64,000 bases of DNA, taken from NCBI RefSeq assembly GCF_021390495.1, contig NZ_JAJEJP010000001.1, positions 4,278,001 to 4,342,000 of the forward strand, read 5' to 3'. The notes under the pieces are model-generated. The model made no database searches. It was not told the origin of the DNA and saw only the letters and a program-made list of their open reading frames with translations. Of this stretch, positions 36,899 through 46,710 are shown in pieces (the stretch's first letter is position 1; each line of letters begins with the position of its first letter). This stretch comes from Paraburkholderia sp. ZP32-5. Its GTDB lineage: Bacteria; Pseudomonadota; Gammaproteobacteria; Burkholderiales; Burkholderiaceae. The position numbers and the translations under genes were made by a program.

Positions 36899-37085
36899 CG
36901 CGTGGTCTCCATGTCCCGGCGAGCGGCTTGGGCTCGCTCGGTGTTCCCATCAGGCGCCCATGATGCCATACCGAAACTGATATCGGAGAGGCCTAAAAAG
37001 GGATTGGAAAGTTATTGGGGCGGCTCATACCATTCGTGGACTTTGTCAATGCCATCCGCTTTGTCCATGTAATGCCTTTCCGTCG
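36899..37085. promoter_or_regulatory. Divergent control region of the LysR regulator and the sugar genes
   Basis: The 187-bp gap contains an inverted repeat CCGA-N8-TCGG at 36971-36986, the kind of half-site spacing used by LysR proteins, roughly 85 bp upstream of the regulator start. No -10/-35 pair is clear. Best guess: operator for the LysR protein. Confidence 0.4.
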
Positions 37086-38534
37086 ATGAACCGCGATCCA
37101 CTCGTCCCGCTCGTTGCCAGCCCGTTTCGCCATTACATCAATGGCGGATGGGAGACCGGCGCGACCACGGGCGTGTCGGTGAATCCGTCGGACCTCGACG
37201 AGCCCGTCGGCGAATACGTGCGGGCCGACGTGCGGCAGACCGACAGCGCGATCGAAGCCGCGCACGCGGCGTTTCGCGACTGGTCGCTGACCTCGGCGCA
37301 GCGCCGCGCCGATGCGCTCGACGCAATCGGCACCGAAATGCTCGCGCGCCGCGACGAACTGGCCCGGCTGCTCGCGCGCGAAGTCGGCAAGGTGCTGCCC
37401 GAAGCGCTCGCCGAAGCGACGCGCGCCGGCCAGTTGTTCAAGCTGTTCGCGGCCGAGGCGCTGCGCGCGTTCGCCGAGCCGCTTGCATCCGCGCGGGCGG
37501 GTGTCGAAATCGACGTGACGCGCGAGCCGCTCGGCGTGGTCGGCATCATCGCGCCGTGGAGCGCGCCGCTCGCGATCGCCGCGGCGAAGATCGGCGCAGC
37601 GCTTGCGCACGGCAACTGCGTGGTCTACAAGCCGGCCGAATCGACGCCGGCGTGCGCGGCGGCGCTCGCGTCGATCGTCAGCCGCGCAGGCTTGCCGGCC
37701 GGCGTGCTCAACCTCGTGATGGGCAGTGGCCGCAAGATCGGCGCGCGCATCGTCGAGCACCCGCTGGTCGCGGCGGTCAGCTTCACCGGCTCGACCGAAA
37801 TCGGCACGCGCGTGCTGCAAGTCGCCGCCGCGCGTCAGGCACGCGTGCAACTGGAGATGGGCGGCAAGAATCCGTTCGTCGTGTTGGCCGACGCGGATCT
37901 CGATACCGCGGTCGACGCCGCGCTGAGCGGCGCCTACAGCGCGACGGGCCAGCGCTGCACGGCGGCCGCGCGGCTGATCGTCGAACGCGCGGTGTTCGGC
38001 CCGTTCGTCGATGCGTTGCAAGCGAAGCTCGCGAAACTGACCGTCGATCACGCGCTGAAGCACGGCACCGATATCGGCCCTGTTGCGAACGCCGCGCAAC
38101 TCGAACGCAATCTCGACTACGTACGCATCGGCACGCAGGAAGGCGCGCAATTGCTGCACGGTGGTCAACCTCTGGAACGCGCGACGCGCGGCTACTTCTT
38201 CGAGCCGGCGCTGTTTCTCGGCGAACCGGAACAGCGGATCGCGCGGGATGAAATCTTCGGCCCGCTCGCGGTGGTATTGCGCGCGGACGACTACGAGCAC
38301 GCGCTGCATCTCGCGAACGACACCGCCTACGGACTGTGCGCCGGCATCTGCACACGCTCGCTGGAGCGCGCGCGGCATTTCCGCCGTCATGTGCAAAGCG
38401 GTCTCGTGACGATCAATCTGCCGACCACGGCCGTCGAGCATCACGGCCCCGGCGGCGGGCGCAAGGCCTCGGCCTACGGCGCAACCGACGCGGCTTTCTG
38501 GACCGCCGTGAAAACGGCCTACGTGGCGGGCTGA
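37086..38534 (+). CDS. Aldehyde dehydrogenase, probable 2-oxoglutarate semialdehyde dehydrogenase (type III-like)
   Basis: 482 residues. NAD-binding WSAPLAIAAAKIGAALAHGN and FTGSTEIGTRV, general base in LEMGGKN (Glu) and catalytic Cys in SATGQRCTAAAR are all present. The C-terminus ends AFWTAVKTAYVAG, which resembles the KTAY tail of the YcbD/type III 2-oxoglutarate semialdehyde dehydrogenases. That enzyme oxidises the last semialdehyde of non-phosphorylative L-arabinose or glucarate breakdown to 2-oxoglutarate. The neighbouring AraF-like transporter supports that reading. The exact substrate is inferred. Confidence 0.88.
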   Translation: MNRDPLVPLVASPFRHYINGGWETGATTGVSVNPSDLDEPVGEYVRADVRQTDSAIEAAHAAFRDWSLTSAQRRADALDAIGTEMLARRDELARLLAREVGKVLPEALAEATRAGQLFKLFAAEALRAFAEPLASARAGVEIDVTREPLGVVGIIAPWSAPLAIAAAKIGAALAHGNCVVYKPAESTPACAAALASIVSRAGLPAGVLNLVMGSGRKIGARIVEHPLVAAVSFTGSTEIGTRVLQVAAARQARVQLEMGGKNPFVVLADADLDTAVDAALSGAYSATGQRCTAAARLIVERAVFGPFVDALQAKLAKLTVDHALKHGTDIGPVANAAQLERNLDYVRIGTQEGAQLLHGGQPLERATRGYFFEPALFLGEPEQRIARDEIFGPLAVVLRADDYEHALHLANDTAYGLCAGICTRSLERARHFRRHVQSGLVTINLPTTAVEHHGPGGGRKASAYGATDAAFWTAVKTAYVAG

Positions 38535-38740
38535 ACGCGATGAGCTTCGCGGCTATCCGCTTCGGCCCAACTGTGCCTGTGAGTTTTACGCCAGGCCTGA
38601 TCGCAGTTTTCGCGCGCGGCGTGGCGCGCGCTTTACACGACTTCGCGCGGGTTTCCGCGACGGCTCACGCCGCCCGCGCGTTTCCCCGCTGCAATTACAC
38701 GAAATCAACGCAGCTTTTTTTAAAACCCAGGAGACACAAG

Positions 38741-39745
38741 ATGACCAGCAAGCTTCGCCGTTTGACCCTGACCGCCATCGCCGCCGCGGCGCTGGCCGCG
38801 CCGTTCGCCGCGCAACTGTCCGCGCACGCGGATGAACCGCTGAAAGTCGGCTTCCTCGTGAAGATGCCGGAACAGGCGTGGTTCATCAACGAACAGAAGG
38901 CCGCGACCGCGCTCGGCAAGAAGGATGGCTTCTCGGTGGTCAACATCGGCACGCCCGACGGCGAAAAAGTGCTGGCCGCGATCGACAACCTCGGCGCGCA
39001 AGGCGCGAAGGGCTTCGTGATCTGCGCACCCGACGTGCGTCTCGGACCGGCGATTCAGGCGCGCGCGAAGCGCTACAACATGAAGTTCGTGACCGTCGAC
39101 GATCAGTTGGTCGACTCGACCGGCAAGCCGCTCGCGAACGTGCCGCACCTGGGCATGTCGGCGTTCAAGATCGGCAACCAGGTGGGCACGGCGATCGCCG
39201 ACGAAATGAAGCGCCGCGGCTGGAAGCCGGAGGAAGTCGGCGCGCTGCGCATCACCGACTACGAACTGCCGACCGCGAAGCTGCGCACCGACGGCGCGAC
39301 CGAATCGCTGCTTGCCGGCGGCTTCAAGAAAGAAAACATCTTCGACGCGCCGCAGAAAACGACCGATGACGAAGGCGGTTTCAACGCGGTATCGCCAGTG
39401 CTCGCGCAGCATCCGAACATCAAGAAGTGGGTGATCTTCGCGCTGAACGAAGAAAGCGTGCTGGGCGGCGTGCGCGCGACCGAACAGCTGCATATTCCGT
39501 CCGCGGACGTGATCGGCGTCGGCATCAACGGTGCGGGCGAAGCGTTCGCCGAGTTCCAGAAGAAGGAACCGACGGGCTTCTACGGCACGATCGCCGTGAG
39601 CTCGACGAACCACGGCAAGGACAGCACGGAAAACCTGGTCGAGTGGATCAAGGACGGCAAGCAGCCGCCCGCCGATACGCAGACCACCGGCAAGCTGATG
39701 GTGCGTAGCAACTGGCAGGACGTGCGCAAGGAACTCGGTATTTAA
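38741..39745 (+). CDS. araF: L-arabinose-type periplasmic sugar-binding protein (AraF-like)
   Basis: 334 residues from the ATG at 38741, preceded by a GGAGA ribosome site; the longer upstream frame runs through the dehydrogenase 3' end and is spurious. Residues 1-30 are a signal peptide (LTLTAIAAAALAAPFAA…SAHA). The mature start, EPLKVGFLVKMPEQAWFINE, is very close in pattern to E. coli AraF (LKLGFLVKQPEEPWFQ), as are KGFVICAPDVRLG, VTVDDQLVDSTGKP and LGGVRATEQ. It delivers a pentose, probably L-arabinose, to the AraG/AraH-type transporter. Confidence 0.93.
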   Translation: MTSKLRRLTLTAIAAAALAAPFAAQLSAHADEPLKVGFLVKMPEQAWFINEQKAATALGKKDGFSVVNIGTPDGEKVLAAIDNLGAQGAKGFVICAPDVRLGPAIQARAKRYNMKFVTVDDQLVDSTGKPLANVPHLGMSAFKIGNQVGTAIADEMKRRGWKPEEVGALRITDYELPTAKLRTDGATESLLAGGFKKENIFDAPQKTTDDEGGFNAVSPVLAQHPNIKKWVIFALNEESVLGGVRATEQLHIPSADVIGVGINGAGEAFAEFQKKEPTGFYGTIAVSSTNHGKDSTENLVEWIKDGKQPPADTQTTGKLMVRSNWQDVRKELGI

Positions 39746-39769
39746 GCCGGGATTTCGCGCAGCACATAG

Positions 39770-39801
39770 CGGGCCGCGGCGCGTTTCACGCGCGTGGCCC
39801 G
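39770..39801 (+). other. Intercistronic hairpin araF-araG
   Basis: A GC-rich stem (CGGGCC…GCGCG, loop TTTCA, CGCGC…GGCCCG) without a T-tract sits in the 85-bp gap after araF. Such hairpins often stabilise the 3' end of abundant binding-protein mRNA relative to the downstream genes. Not a terminator. Confidence 0.6.
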
Positions 39802-39830
39802 CGCAGGTTCCATCCGTTTGAGGTTTTTCG

Positions 39831-41414
39831 ATGACGTCCTTATCTTCGGCCGCTCCGGCCTCCGCCGAGTCGCCCGGCGGCGCGGTGGCGGCGCCCTCGC
39901 CTGCTTCGCTTATGTCGGCCGTTTCCGGTGACGCCCCGTACCTGCAGCTCGACGGCATCACCGTGCGCTTTCCGGGCGTGCTCGCGCTCGATCAGGTGTC
40001 GCTCGAAGTGCGGCGCGGCGAAGTGCACGGTCTGATGGGCGAAAACGGCGCCGGCAAATCGACGCTGCTCAAGGTGCTGTCCGGCGTCAATCATCCGGTG
40101 GCGGGCACGCTGTCGCTCGACGGCGTTGAGCAGCAATTCACGAGCACGAAGGCGGCAATTGCCGCGGGCATCGCGATCATCTATCAGGAACTGCATCTGG
40201 TGCCGGAGTTGACCGTCGCCGAAAACCTGATGCTCGGCGCGCTGCCGAACCGCTTCGGCGTGCTCGACGAAAAGGCACTGGTCGCGCGCGCGATGCGCGA
40301 GCTCGAACGGCTCGGCGAAAAGATCGATCCGTCGCAACAGGTCAAGCATTTGTCGATCGGTCAGCGGCAGATGATCGAAATCGGCAAAGCGCTGATGCGC
40401 GATGCGCGCGTGATCGCGTTCGACGAGCCGACCAGTTCGTTGTCGTCGCGCGAAACCACGCAACTGTTCCGGATCATCCGCGCGCTGAAGGCCGAAGGCC
40501 GCGCAATCATTTACGTCACGCACCGGATGGAAGAGGTGTACGAGCTGTGCGATCGCGTCACGGTGTTTCGCGATGGCCGCCGCATCGATACGTTCGAGGC
40601 GGGCGTCGGGCTCGATCGCGATCGGCTGATCAGCTGCATGGTCGGCCGTTCGATTGCCGATGTGTACGGCTATCGCACGCGCGAACTCGGCGACGTGCAA
40701 CTCGAAGTGAAGGATCTGCTCGGGCCGGGTCTGCGTGAACCGGCCAGCTTCGCGGCGCGCAAGGGCGAGATCGTCGGCTTTTTCGGGCTCGTCGGCGCCG
40801 GCCGCTCGGAGCTGATGAAGCTGATCTACGGCGCGGTCAAACCGGCCGCCGGCGAGATCGCGCTGAAGGGCCAGCGCGTGCGATTCGCGACGCCGCGCGA
40901 CGCGGTGCGCGCGGGCGTCGCGCTGTGTCCCGAGGATCGCAAACAGGAAGGCATCGTGTCGATCGCGTCGGTGTCGGACAACCTGAACATCAGTTGCCGC
41001 CGTCACTTCAGCCGCTTCCATGTGCTCAACGGCCGCAAGGAAGCGCAGACCACGCGCGAATTCATCGGCAAGCTCGCGATCAAGACGCGCAACGGCGATA
41101 CGCCGATCGGCACGCTATCGGGCGGCAATCAGCAGAAGGTGATTCTGTCGCGCTGGCTCGCCGAAGACATCGACGTCTTCCTGATGGACGAACCGACGCG
41201 CGGCATCGACGTCGGCGCGCGCAGCGAGATTTACGGGCTGCTGTATGGGCTTGCCGAAGCGGGCCGCACGGTCGTCGTCGTGTCGAGCGATCTCGCCGAG
41301 GTGATCGGCGTGACGGATCGGGTGATCGTGATGAAGGAAGGACGCATCGTCGGCGATCTGCCGAAGGCGCAAGCCACGCCCGATGCGCTGATCAAGCTCG
41401 CGTTGCCGCGCTGA
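39831..41414 (+). CDS. araG: Sugar ABC transporter ATP-binding protein (AraG-like, duplicated ABC)
   Basis: 527 residues: an N-terminal Ala/Pro-rich stretch then two ABC domains. The first has Walker [15 protein letters not shown], signature [16 protein letters not shown] and Walker [12 protein letters not shown]. The second has a degenerate Walker A ([13 protein letters not shown]), [15 protein letters not shown] and [13 protein letters not shown]. This is the normal asymmetry of the AraG/XylG/MglA class. The family energises import of pentoses and hexoses. It is 85 bp downstream of araF. Confidence 0.94.
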   Translation: MTSLSSAAPASAESPGGAVAAPSPASLMSAVSGDAPYLQLDGITVRFPGVLALDQVSLEVRRGEVHGLMGENGAGKSTLLKVLSGVNHPVAGTLSLDGVEQQFTSTKAAIAAGIAIIYQELHLVPELTVAENLMLGALPNRFGVLDEKALVARAMRELERLGEKIDPSQQVKHLSIGQRQMIEIGKALMRDARVIAFDEPTSSLSSRETTQLFRIIRALKAEGRAIIYVTHRMEEVYELCDRVTVFRDGRRIDTFEAGVGLDRDRLISCMVGRSIADVYGYRTRELGDVQLEVKDLLGPGLREPASFAARKGEIVGFFGLVGAGRSELMKLIYGAVKPAAGEIALKGQRVRFATPRDAVRAGVALCPEDRKQEGIVSIASVSDNLNISCRRHFSRFHVLNGRKEAQTTREFIGKLAIKTRNGDTPIGTLSGGNQQKVILSRWLAEDIDVFLMDEPTRGIDVGARSEIYGLLYGLAEAGRTVVVVSSDLAEVIGVTDRVIVMKEGRIVGDLPKAQATPDALIKLALPR

Positions 41415-41528
41415 ACCGCCCTGCTTCGCGCCGGCTCGTCCGGTCCGCGAAAGCAGATTGAATTTCGCTGCTGAAGTCTCTTACCGAATACCGCGCTGCT
41501 GAAAACGGCATTGAATGGAACAGACACC

Positions 41529-42533
41529 ATGAACACACCTTCAACCGATTCCTCGACCCCAGCGGTCGCCTCCGCCGGCCTCACCGCGCGCGCCGCGCGC
41601 AGTTGGGAGCTGATCAACAAATCCGGCATCGTGATGGTGTTCATCATCCTGTTCGCGGTGCTGTCGTTCACAGTCCCCGACTTTCTGAGCACCCGCAATA
41701 TCCAGGGTTTGCTGCTGTCGGTCACGCTGATCGGTTCGATCTCCGTGACGATGATGTTCGTGCTCGCGCTCGGCGAGGTCGATCTGTCGGTTGCGTCGAT
41801 CGTCGCGTTTTCGGGCGTGGTCGCCTCCGTGCTGATTACCGCGACGCATAGCGTGATGATCGGTATCGTGGCCGGCGTGCTGGCCGGCGGCGCGGTCGGG
41901 CTCGTCAACGGCACGCTGGTCGCGCGCTACAAGATCAATTCGCTGATCGTCACGCTCGCGATGATGGAAGTCGTGCGCGGGCTCGCGTACATCACGTCGA
42001 ACGGCGACGCGGTGATGATCTCCGAAGAGCGCTTCTTCGATCTCGGCGGCGGTTCGTTTCTCGGTATTTCATATCCGATCTGGAGCAATATCGTCGGCTT
42101 CGTATTGTTCGGCTTCCTGCTGAAGAAGACCGTATTCGGCAAGAACGTGCTGGCCGTCGGCGGCAATAGCGAGGCGGCCGTGCTCGCGGGCTTGCCGGTC
42201 ACGCGTATCAAGATCACCGTGTTCGTGCTGCAAGGGCTCGTGACCGGATTCGCGGGCGTGATGCTCGCGTCGCGCATGAGCCTCGGCGATCCGAAGACTT
42301 CGGTTGGGCTCGAACTCGGTGTGATTTCCGCGTGCGTGTTGGGCGGTGTTTCGCTGACAGGTGGTGTCGCGACGATTTCCGGCGTGCTGGTCGGCGTGCT
42401 GATCATGGGCTCGGTGCAGGATGCGATGAGCCTGCTGAACGTGCCGACCTTCTATCAGTACCTGATTCGCGGCGGCATTCTGCTGCTCGCGGTGCTGTTC
42501 GACCAGTACCGTCGCAGCAAGCGCGTGCACTGA
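41529..42533 (+). CDS. araH: Sugar ABC transporter permease (AraH-like)
   Basis: 334 residues from the ATG at 41529 (an ATG at 41511 would add six residues). About eight to ten membrane helices from residue 34 on. Family segments are VPDFLSTRNIQGLLLSVTLIGS, FVLALGEVDLSVASIVAFSG, VGLVNGTLVARYKINSLIVTLAM and SVGLELGVISACVLGGVSLTGG. It is the membrane channel of the araFGH transporter, one type forming the homodimer. A terminator follows at 42583. Confidence 0.93.
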   Translation: MNTPSTDSSTPAVASAGLTARAARSWELINKSGIVMVFIILFAVLSFTVPDFLSTRNIQGLLLSVTLIGSISVTMMFVLALGEVDLSVASIVAFSGVVASVLITATHSVMIGIVAGVLAGGAVGLVNGTLVARYKINSLIVTLAMMEVVRGLAYITSNGDAVMISEERFFDLGGGSFLGISYPIWSNIVGFVLFGFLLKKTVFGKNVLAVGGNSEAAVLAGLPVTRIKITVFVLQGLVTGFAGVMLASRMSLGDPKTSVGLELGVISACVLGGVSLTGGVATISGVLVGVLIMGSVQDAMSLLNVPTFYQYLIRGGILLLAVLFDQYRRSKRVH

Positions 42534-42582
42534 CACGTTTTGATTCGAAGGTTGTTCCCTGCGCTTTGCGAGAAGGCGTACT

Positions 42583-42618
42583 GCCGATGCGGATCGATAA
42601 ATCCGCATCGGCTTTTTT
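42583..42618 (+). terminator. Terminator of the araFGH operon
   Basis: A long perfect stem (GCCGATGCGGAT / ATCCGCATCGGC, loop CGATAA) is followed by seven T. It lies about 50 bp after the araH stop. Confidence 0.88.
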
Positions 42619-42654
42619 ATTTCTCCGGCGCACGCATGGCCGTGGACCAAAGAA

Positions 42655-42732
42655 AATAAAAAAAGCGGCATGGCATGCGATGCCAAAGCCGCTTTTAACT
42701 CACGCGTTCACGCTTCCGGCTTTTAAAGCCGA
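42655..42732. terminator. Bidirectional terminator plus second hairpin between araH and a minus-strand gene
   Basis: An AAAAAAAGCGGC … GCCGCTTTT stem at 42656-42695 has A- and T-rich flanks and can stop both strands. A second short palindrome, CGGCTTTTAAAGCCG, lies at 42718-42732. The minus-strand exported-protein gene ends at 42788, so these probably terminate it. Confidence 0.65.
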
Positions 42733-42787
42733 AAGTGATACGCATGCAACCGCATCCCGGCGTTTTGCCGGAATGCCGGTGTCGTGC

Positions 42788-43126
42788 TTATTGCTTGATA
42801 AAGCGGTCGTTAGCCCAGAGTCCTTCGGTGTCGCTATTAGCGGCATTCACGAATTCGACGTCATGGCCGACCACGCGCACGACCCGGAAACTCGAGTCCG
42901 ACGGTGTCGATACGCACTGATATCCGGAGAAGAATTCCTGCATCTGTTGTTGTTCACCGGCTTGCGCGTGATGGTCGGCGGCGTCGAGCTTATCCTTCGA
43001 CACGCAGCCATACGCGTTGGCCTTGAACTGGATGGTTTGCTGCGGCTTGATCACGACATCCTGTGCCTGAACGCTTGCGGCAGCCAAACCTGCAATGGCG
43101 AAAACAACTGCAATTCGAGTTTTCAT
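42788..43126 (-). CDS. Small exported protein of unknown function
   Basis: 112 residues. A clear signal peptide (MKTRIAVVFAIAGLAAASVQA, cleavage after residue 21) is followed by a small domain with DVVIKPQQTIQFKANAYGCV and FFSGYQCVSTPSDSSFRVVRVVGHDVEF. The two Cys, about 28 residues apart, could form a disulfide. It is preceded by a 650-bp gene-free region and followed by hairpins. I do not recognise the family. Confidence 0.82.
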   Translation of the reverse strand: MKTRIAVVFAIAGLAAASVQAQDVVIKPQQTIQFKANAYGCVSKDKLDAADHHAQAGEQQQMQEFFSGYQCVSTPSDSSFRVVRVVGHDVEFVNAANSDTEGLWANDRFIKQ

Positions 43127-43784
43127 TTGTTCCTCCGGTGCGGATCAAATAACTCAGGTTAGCTATGTATTTAACTTTAACGGTGGACCCGCATCTTGCA
43201 CTTTAGAAGAACACGAAGGAACAACAAGCACATTTTGTGTGCGGTCGCAACAGTGGCGAATTGTCGCACTGGCTGTCGCAGTTGATTAAACCTTAGGCAG
43301 GTGCCTGAATGCGGCGGAATGAAACAGATAACTAAAAGATCGACGGCGCGCTCGGCTTTAACTGGTAAAGCTCAGCGGTAAATACTCGCGTAAACCAGAA
43401 TCAGCAATTAAGCGGTTTAATACATTTGAGCGGCGCGCTTTGTGCGTCGCACACAAAGTCACTCGCGCGACAAAAGCTGGAATGCGAAATAACGGTGTAG
43501 ATGCAGAAAATAAACAGTGCCAGGCGGTCATCGTAGCGTCACGGCGCGGCTAGAAAGCGTGGTGCAACTTCGGTAGTGCAACTTCACCACTGAAGCACAT
43601 GCAACGCGTCATTGCAAAAAAGCGCAGGAAAAAGGCGAAACCGGCAAAGTGGCGCGGGCAGGTGAGTGCAGGGCGATGCCACGTCGCGTGCTGGGTTATG
43701 GCGCGTGCGGACGACTAGCGCGGCACGTTTCGGGAACAGGTGGTGCTCTACAATGAAATCAATCTCCGGCAACTGGAGGCCATC
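43127..43784. other. Long gene-free stretch, AT-richer than its surroundings
   Basis: About 660 bp. The left end should hold the promoter of the minus-strand exported-protein gene, the right end that of the plus-strand small membrane protein (a TACAAT lies at 43750). Nothing else was recognised, and the small open frames here show no coding character. Confidence 0.5.
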
Positions 43785-43964
43785 GTGAACGAGCACGTAA
43801 TACTCGGGATTTTTCTCGTCGTTCCGCTCTTGATCGTCGCGTTTCTTTTCTCTGACGAATTGTGGCAGGAACACCGTCATCTGCATGAAGGACGGCCGTT
43901 GCACGCGCGACCCCGGCGCCATAACTGGCGGCATCCGCTGCGCCGATCACGCGATCGTCTTTGA
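43785..43964 (+). CDS. Small membrane protein of unknown function
   Basis: 59 residues from a GTG at 43785, chosen because GGAGG lies 6 bp upstream. A single membrane helix (residues 4-22, ILGIFLVVPLLIVAFLF) is followed by an acidic stretch and a strongly basic, His/Arg-rich cytoplasmic or exterior tail. The longer in-frame ATG at 43740 lacks a ribosome site. No family recognised. Confidence 0.6.
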   Translation: MNEHVILGIFLVVPLLIVAFLFSDELWQEHRHLHEGRPLHARPRRHNWRHPLRRSRDRL

Positions 43965-44031
43965 CGCGAGCCTTGCCGCGTTCGAGAAAATGCCGCGCAA
44001 CCCGGCGGCACACTGCTGCCGGATCGCCCAA

Positions 44032-44058
44032 GAAAAAAGCCTGCCACGATGGGCAGGC
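44032..44058 (-). terminator. Minus-strand terminator downstream of the HIT gene
   Basis: GCCTGCC / GGCAGGC stem with a six-base loop and six T on the minus strand. It lies ~140 bp after the HIT stop; no other minus-strand gene lies between. Confidence 0.75.
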
Positions 44059-44197
44059 TGAAAAAGAGATCCACACTCAATGCCTTGCAGAGCAAGGCAA
44101 TTAGCAGTCTAGCGACGCGCCGTCCAACAGTGGTTTCAACGGCCTTTACAGATGTTACGGCCGATAACCACATACCGCGGACGACATCACTCACGCA

Positions 44198-44635
44198 TCA
44201 TTCCGCGACCCATTCAGGCCGCCAGTGCGCGCGAATCCGCTCAGCCAGCGCTTCGAGCGTGTCCGCATCGGCCGGCTCACGCGCATGCATCTTTAGCGGT
44301 TGACCTTCCCAGCGCGGCAGCACATGGAAATGCACGTGCGGCACCGTTTGTCCGGCGGCCGCGCCGTTGAATTGTCCGATGAACACGCCGTCGGGGCGCA
44401 ACGCCGCGCGCACGGCGATCGCGAGCTTTTGCGCCATGCGCATCGACGCGACCAGCGATTCATCCGATAGATCGAAAATCTCCGCGACCGGCTCTTTCGG
44501 CACGACGAGCAGATGACCGTCGGCTTGCGGCATCAAGTCCATGAAGGCCAGAGCACGGTCGCTTTCGGCCACTTTGATGCACGGTAATTCGCCGCGCAGA
44601 ATCTTCGCGAACGGGTTGCTGTCGTTGTAGCTCAT
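44198..44635 (-). CDS. HIT-family nucleoside phosphoramidase-like protein (HinT-like)
   Basis: 145 residues starting MSYNDSNPFAKILRGELPC, with AAAGGAA 7 bp before the ATG. The histidine triad HVHFHVLP is at about residues 100-107, with the preceding GQTVPHV loop. FMDLMPQADGHLLVVPKEP is the HinT-type strand. The family hydrolyses purine nucleoside phosphoramidates and aminoacyl-AMP. Confidence 0.92.
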   Translation of the reverse strand: MSYNDSNPFAKILRGELPCIKVAESDRALAFMDLMPQADGHLLVVPKEPVAEIFDLSDESLVASMRMAQKLAIAVRAALRPDGVFIGQFNGAAAGQTVPHVHFHVLPRWEGQPLKMHAREPADADTLEALAERIRAHWRPEWVAE

Positions 44636-44737
44636 CGCGTTTCCTTTCGTCGTTAGGCTGGAGTCGGTTCACCGGTCGATAGCGGCGGCGGGAGTCGATT
44701 TCTTCCGCATGGTTTTGCGTATTCTCCGCCCGCGCTC

Positions 44738-45673
44738 TTACAACTCGCGCGCGGCGCGCCGGATCGCTTGCGGCGGCTGGCCGAACGCGCGCAGAAACGC
44801 GCGCCGCATCCGCTCGGTGTCGACGAAGCCAGTATCGGCCGCGACCGTTTCGACCGAATGACGGCCGGTCTCAAGCATCGATCGGGCTGCTTCGACGCGC
44901 AGCGCCTCGATCGCGCGGGCCGGCGACTGGCGCGTCTCGTCGCGAAACGCGCGGCTGAACTGGCGCGGGCTCAGATGCGCGACCTCGGCGAGCTGCTCGA
45001 CCGTCAGCGGCTCGCGCAGATGGCTTTTCGCATACGACAGCGCGGTCTGGATGCGGTCGGATTTCGGCTCCAGATCGAGCATCGCCGAAAACTGCGACTG
45101 ACCGCCGGTACGCCGGTGATAGACCACCAGCTTCTTTGCGATCGCGCGCGACGCGTCCACGCCGAGATCGTTTTCAACCAGTGCGAGACACAGATCGATG
45201 CACGCGGTCATGCCGGCCGACGTCCATACCGAACCGTCGACGATAAAAATGCGGTCGTCGTCGACCCGCGTGCGGGGAAAGCGCCGCTGCAGATCGCCCG
45301 CGTGCGCCCAGTGAGTCGTCGCGTGACGGCCATCGAGGATGCCCGCCTCGGCAAGCACGAACGCGCCGGTGCAGATGCTCGCGGTGCGGCGCGACGCGCC
45401 GAGCGCGTCGTTCAGGAAAGCGAGCAGGCCCGGCGACGACGGCGCGACTTCCATCGCGCCGGTGACGACCACCGTGTCGTAGGCCGGATCGCCGAACGGC
45501 TGCGACGCAACCTCGACGCCCGACGAACTGCGCACCATCCCGCCGTGCTCGGAAATCACGCTCACGTCGTAAGCGGGCTCGCTCAAGTCCTGATTCGCGA
45601 GCTCGAAGATCGACACCGCGACCATGTCGAGAATCTGGAAGCCCGGAAATACCACCAAGCCGATACGTTTCAT
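44738..45673 (-). CDS. GlxA-type AraC-family regulator with DJ-1/PfpI-like domain
   Basis: 311 residues. Residues 1-170 are an amidase-like (DJ-1/PfpI) domain (GLVVFPGFQILDMVAVSIFE, VVVTGAMEVAP, ICTGAFVLAEAGLLDG-type nucleophile segment with Cys). The last ~100 residues are an AraC domain, with LREPLTVEQLAEVAHLSPRQFSRAFRDETRQSP and VAADTGFVDTERMRRAFLRAFGQPPQ. The family activates catabolic or stress genes. It is divergent from the SDR gene, which may be a target. Confidence 0.93.
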   Translation of the reverse strand: MKRIGLVVFPGFQILDMVAVSIFELANQDLSEPAYDVSVISEHGGMVRSSSGVEVASQPFGDPAYDTVVVTGAMEVAPSSPGLLAFLNDALGASRRTASICTGAFVLAEAGILDGRHATTHWAHAGDLQRRFPRTRVDDDRIFIVDGSVWTSAGMTACIDLCLALVENDLGVDASRAIAKKLVVYHRRTGGQSQFSAMLDLEPKSDRIQTALSYAKSHLREPLTVEQLAEVAHLSPRQFSRAFRDETRQSPARAIEALRVEAARSMLETGRHSVETVAADTGFVDTERMRRAFLRAFGQPPQAIRRAAREL

Positions 45674-45852
45674 CGCGATGTCCTAAAACGAGGGAAATAC
45701 GACATTTGAGACATGACAGTACGCCCCTACACTGATCTCGTCAACACAGTCGCATGAGCGCGAAAGCGGGCGGCGGTGAGGTTCACGGATGTTCCCATTC
45801 AACGGAAAAAGGGCGAGAGCGCGCTGCGCACGGCCCGCAAGGAGAGTTTCAA

Positions 45853-46710
45853 ATGGCAACGCAAATGGCAACGCAGACCCAGCAGGGCGTACAGAAAGGC
45901 AATAACGGCAACAACCCGAGCGAGGGCACGGCGGTCATCACCGGCGCATCGTCGGGCATCGGCGCGGTCTATGCGGACCGCCTCGCGCGGCGCGGCTACG
46001 ACCTGCTGCTGGTCGCGCGCGACGGCGAGCGTTTGCAGAGCGTCGCCGAGCGCCTGACGCAGCAGACCGGCCGTCACGTGGAAACCGTCAGCGCCGATCT
46101 GACCGTCAAGGCCGACGTCCGCCGCATCGAAGAGCGGCTGCGCGCCGATCGCGCGATCACGATGCTGGTCAACAACGCCGGCGTCGGCGCGACGGCTCCG
46201 TTGATCGATTCCGATATCGACGCGCTGGAGAAGATGATCGACCTGAACGTGACGTCGCTGACGCGCCTGAGCGCGGCGGTGTTGCCGGGCTTCGTCGAGC
46301 GTGGTGCCGGCACGCTGATCAATATTTCGTCGATCGTCGCGCTGTCGCCGGAATTGCTGAACGGCACCTATAGCGGCACCAAGGCGTACGTGCTGAATCT
46401 GACGCAGTCGTTGCATCACGAGGTGGGCGGCAAGGGCGTGCGTCTGCAGGCGGTGTTGCCGGGCGCGACCAGTACCGCGTTCTGGGACCGGGCGGGGCTC
46501 GCGGTCGAGCATCTGCCGTCGCAGATCGTGATGAGCGCCGAGGACATGGTCGACGCCGCGCTCGCTGGGCTCGACCAGGGCGAGCTGGTCACGATTCCGT
46601 CGTTGCCGGATGCCGCCGATTGGGAACGTCTGAATAGCGCGCGTCAGCATCTGCAGCCGAATCTGTCACACAACGTGCCGGCTGCGCGCTACGCGCGAGC
46701 GACGGCTTAA
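45853..46710 (+). CDS. Short-chain dehydrogenase/reductase (SDR)
   Basis: 285 residues from the ATG at 45853, preceded by AAGGAGAG; the longer upstream frame is spurious. The cofactor loop TGASSGIG, the NNAG strand, catalytic Ser (ISSIVAL) and YxxxK (TYSGTKAY) are intact. The sequence resembles the general SDR group with [22 protein letters not shown]. It lies in divergent orientation to the GlxA-like regulator. Substrate unknown. Its last bases overlap the wspR stop. Confidence 0.92.
   Translation: MATQMATQTQQGVQKGNNGNNPSEGTAVITGASSGIGAVYADRLARRGYDLLLVARDGERLQSVAERLTQQTGRHVETVSADLTVKADVRRIEERLRADRAITMLVNNAGVGATAPLIDSDIDALEKMIDLNVTSLTRLSAAVLPGFVERGAGTLINISSIVALSPELLNGTYSGTKAYVLNLTQSLHHEVGGKGVRLQAVLPGATSTAFWDRAGLAVEHLPSQIVMSAEDMVDAALAGLDQGELVTIPSLPDAADWERLNSARQHLQPNLSHNVPAARYARATA

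Noticed and set aside
38336..38740. Upstream extension of the AraF-like protein
   Set aside because: It runs through the aldehyde dehydrogenase 3' end in another frame and hides a perfect signal peptide that starts at 38741.
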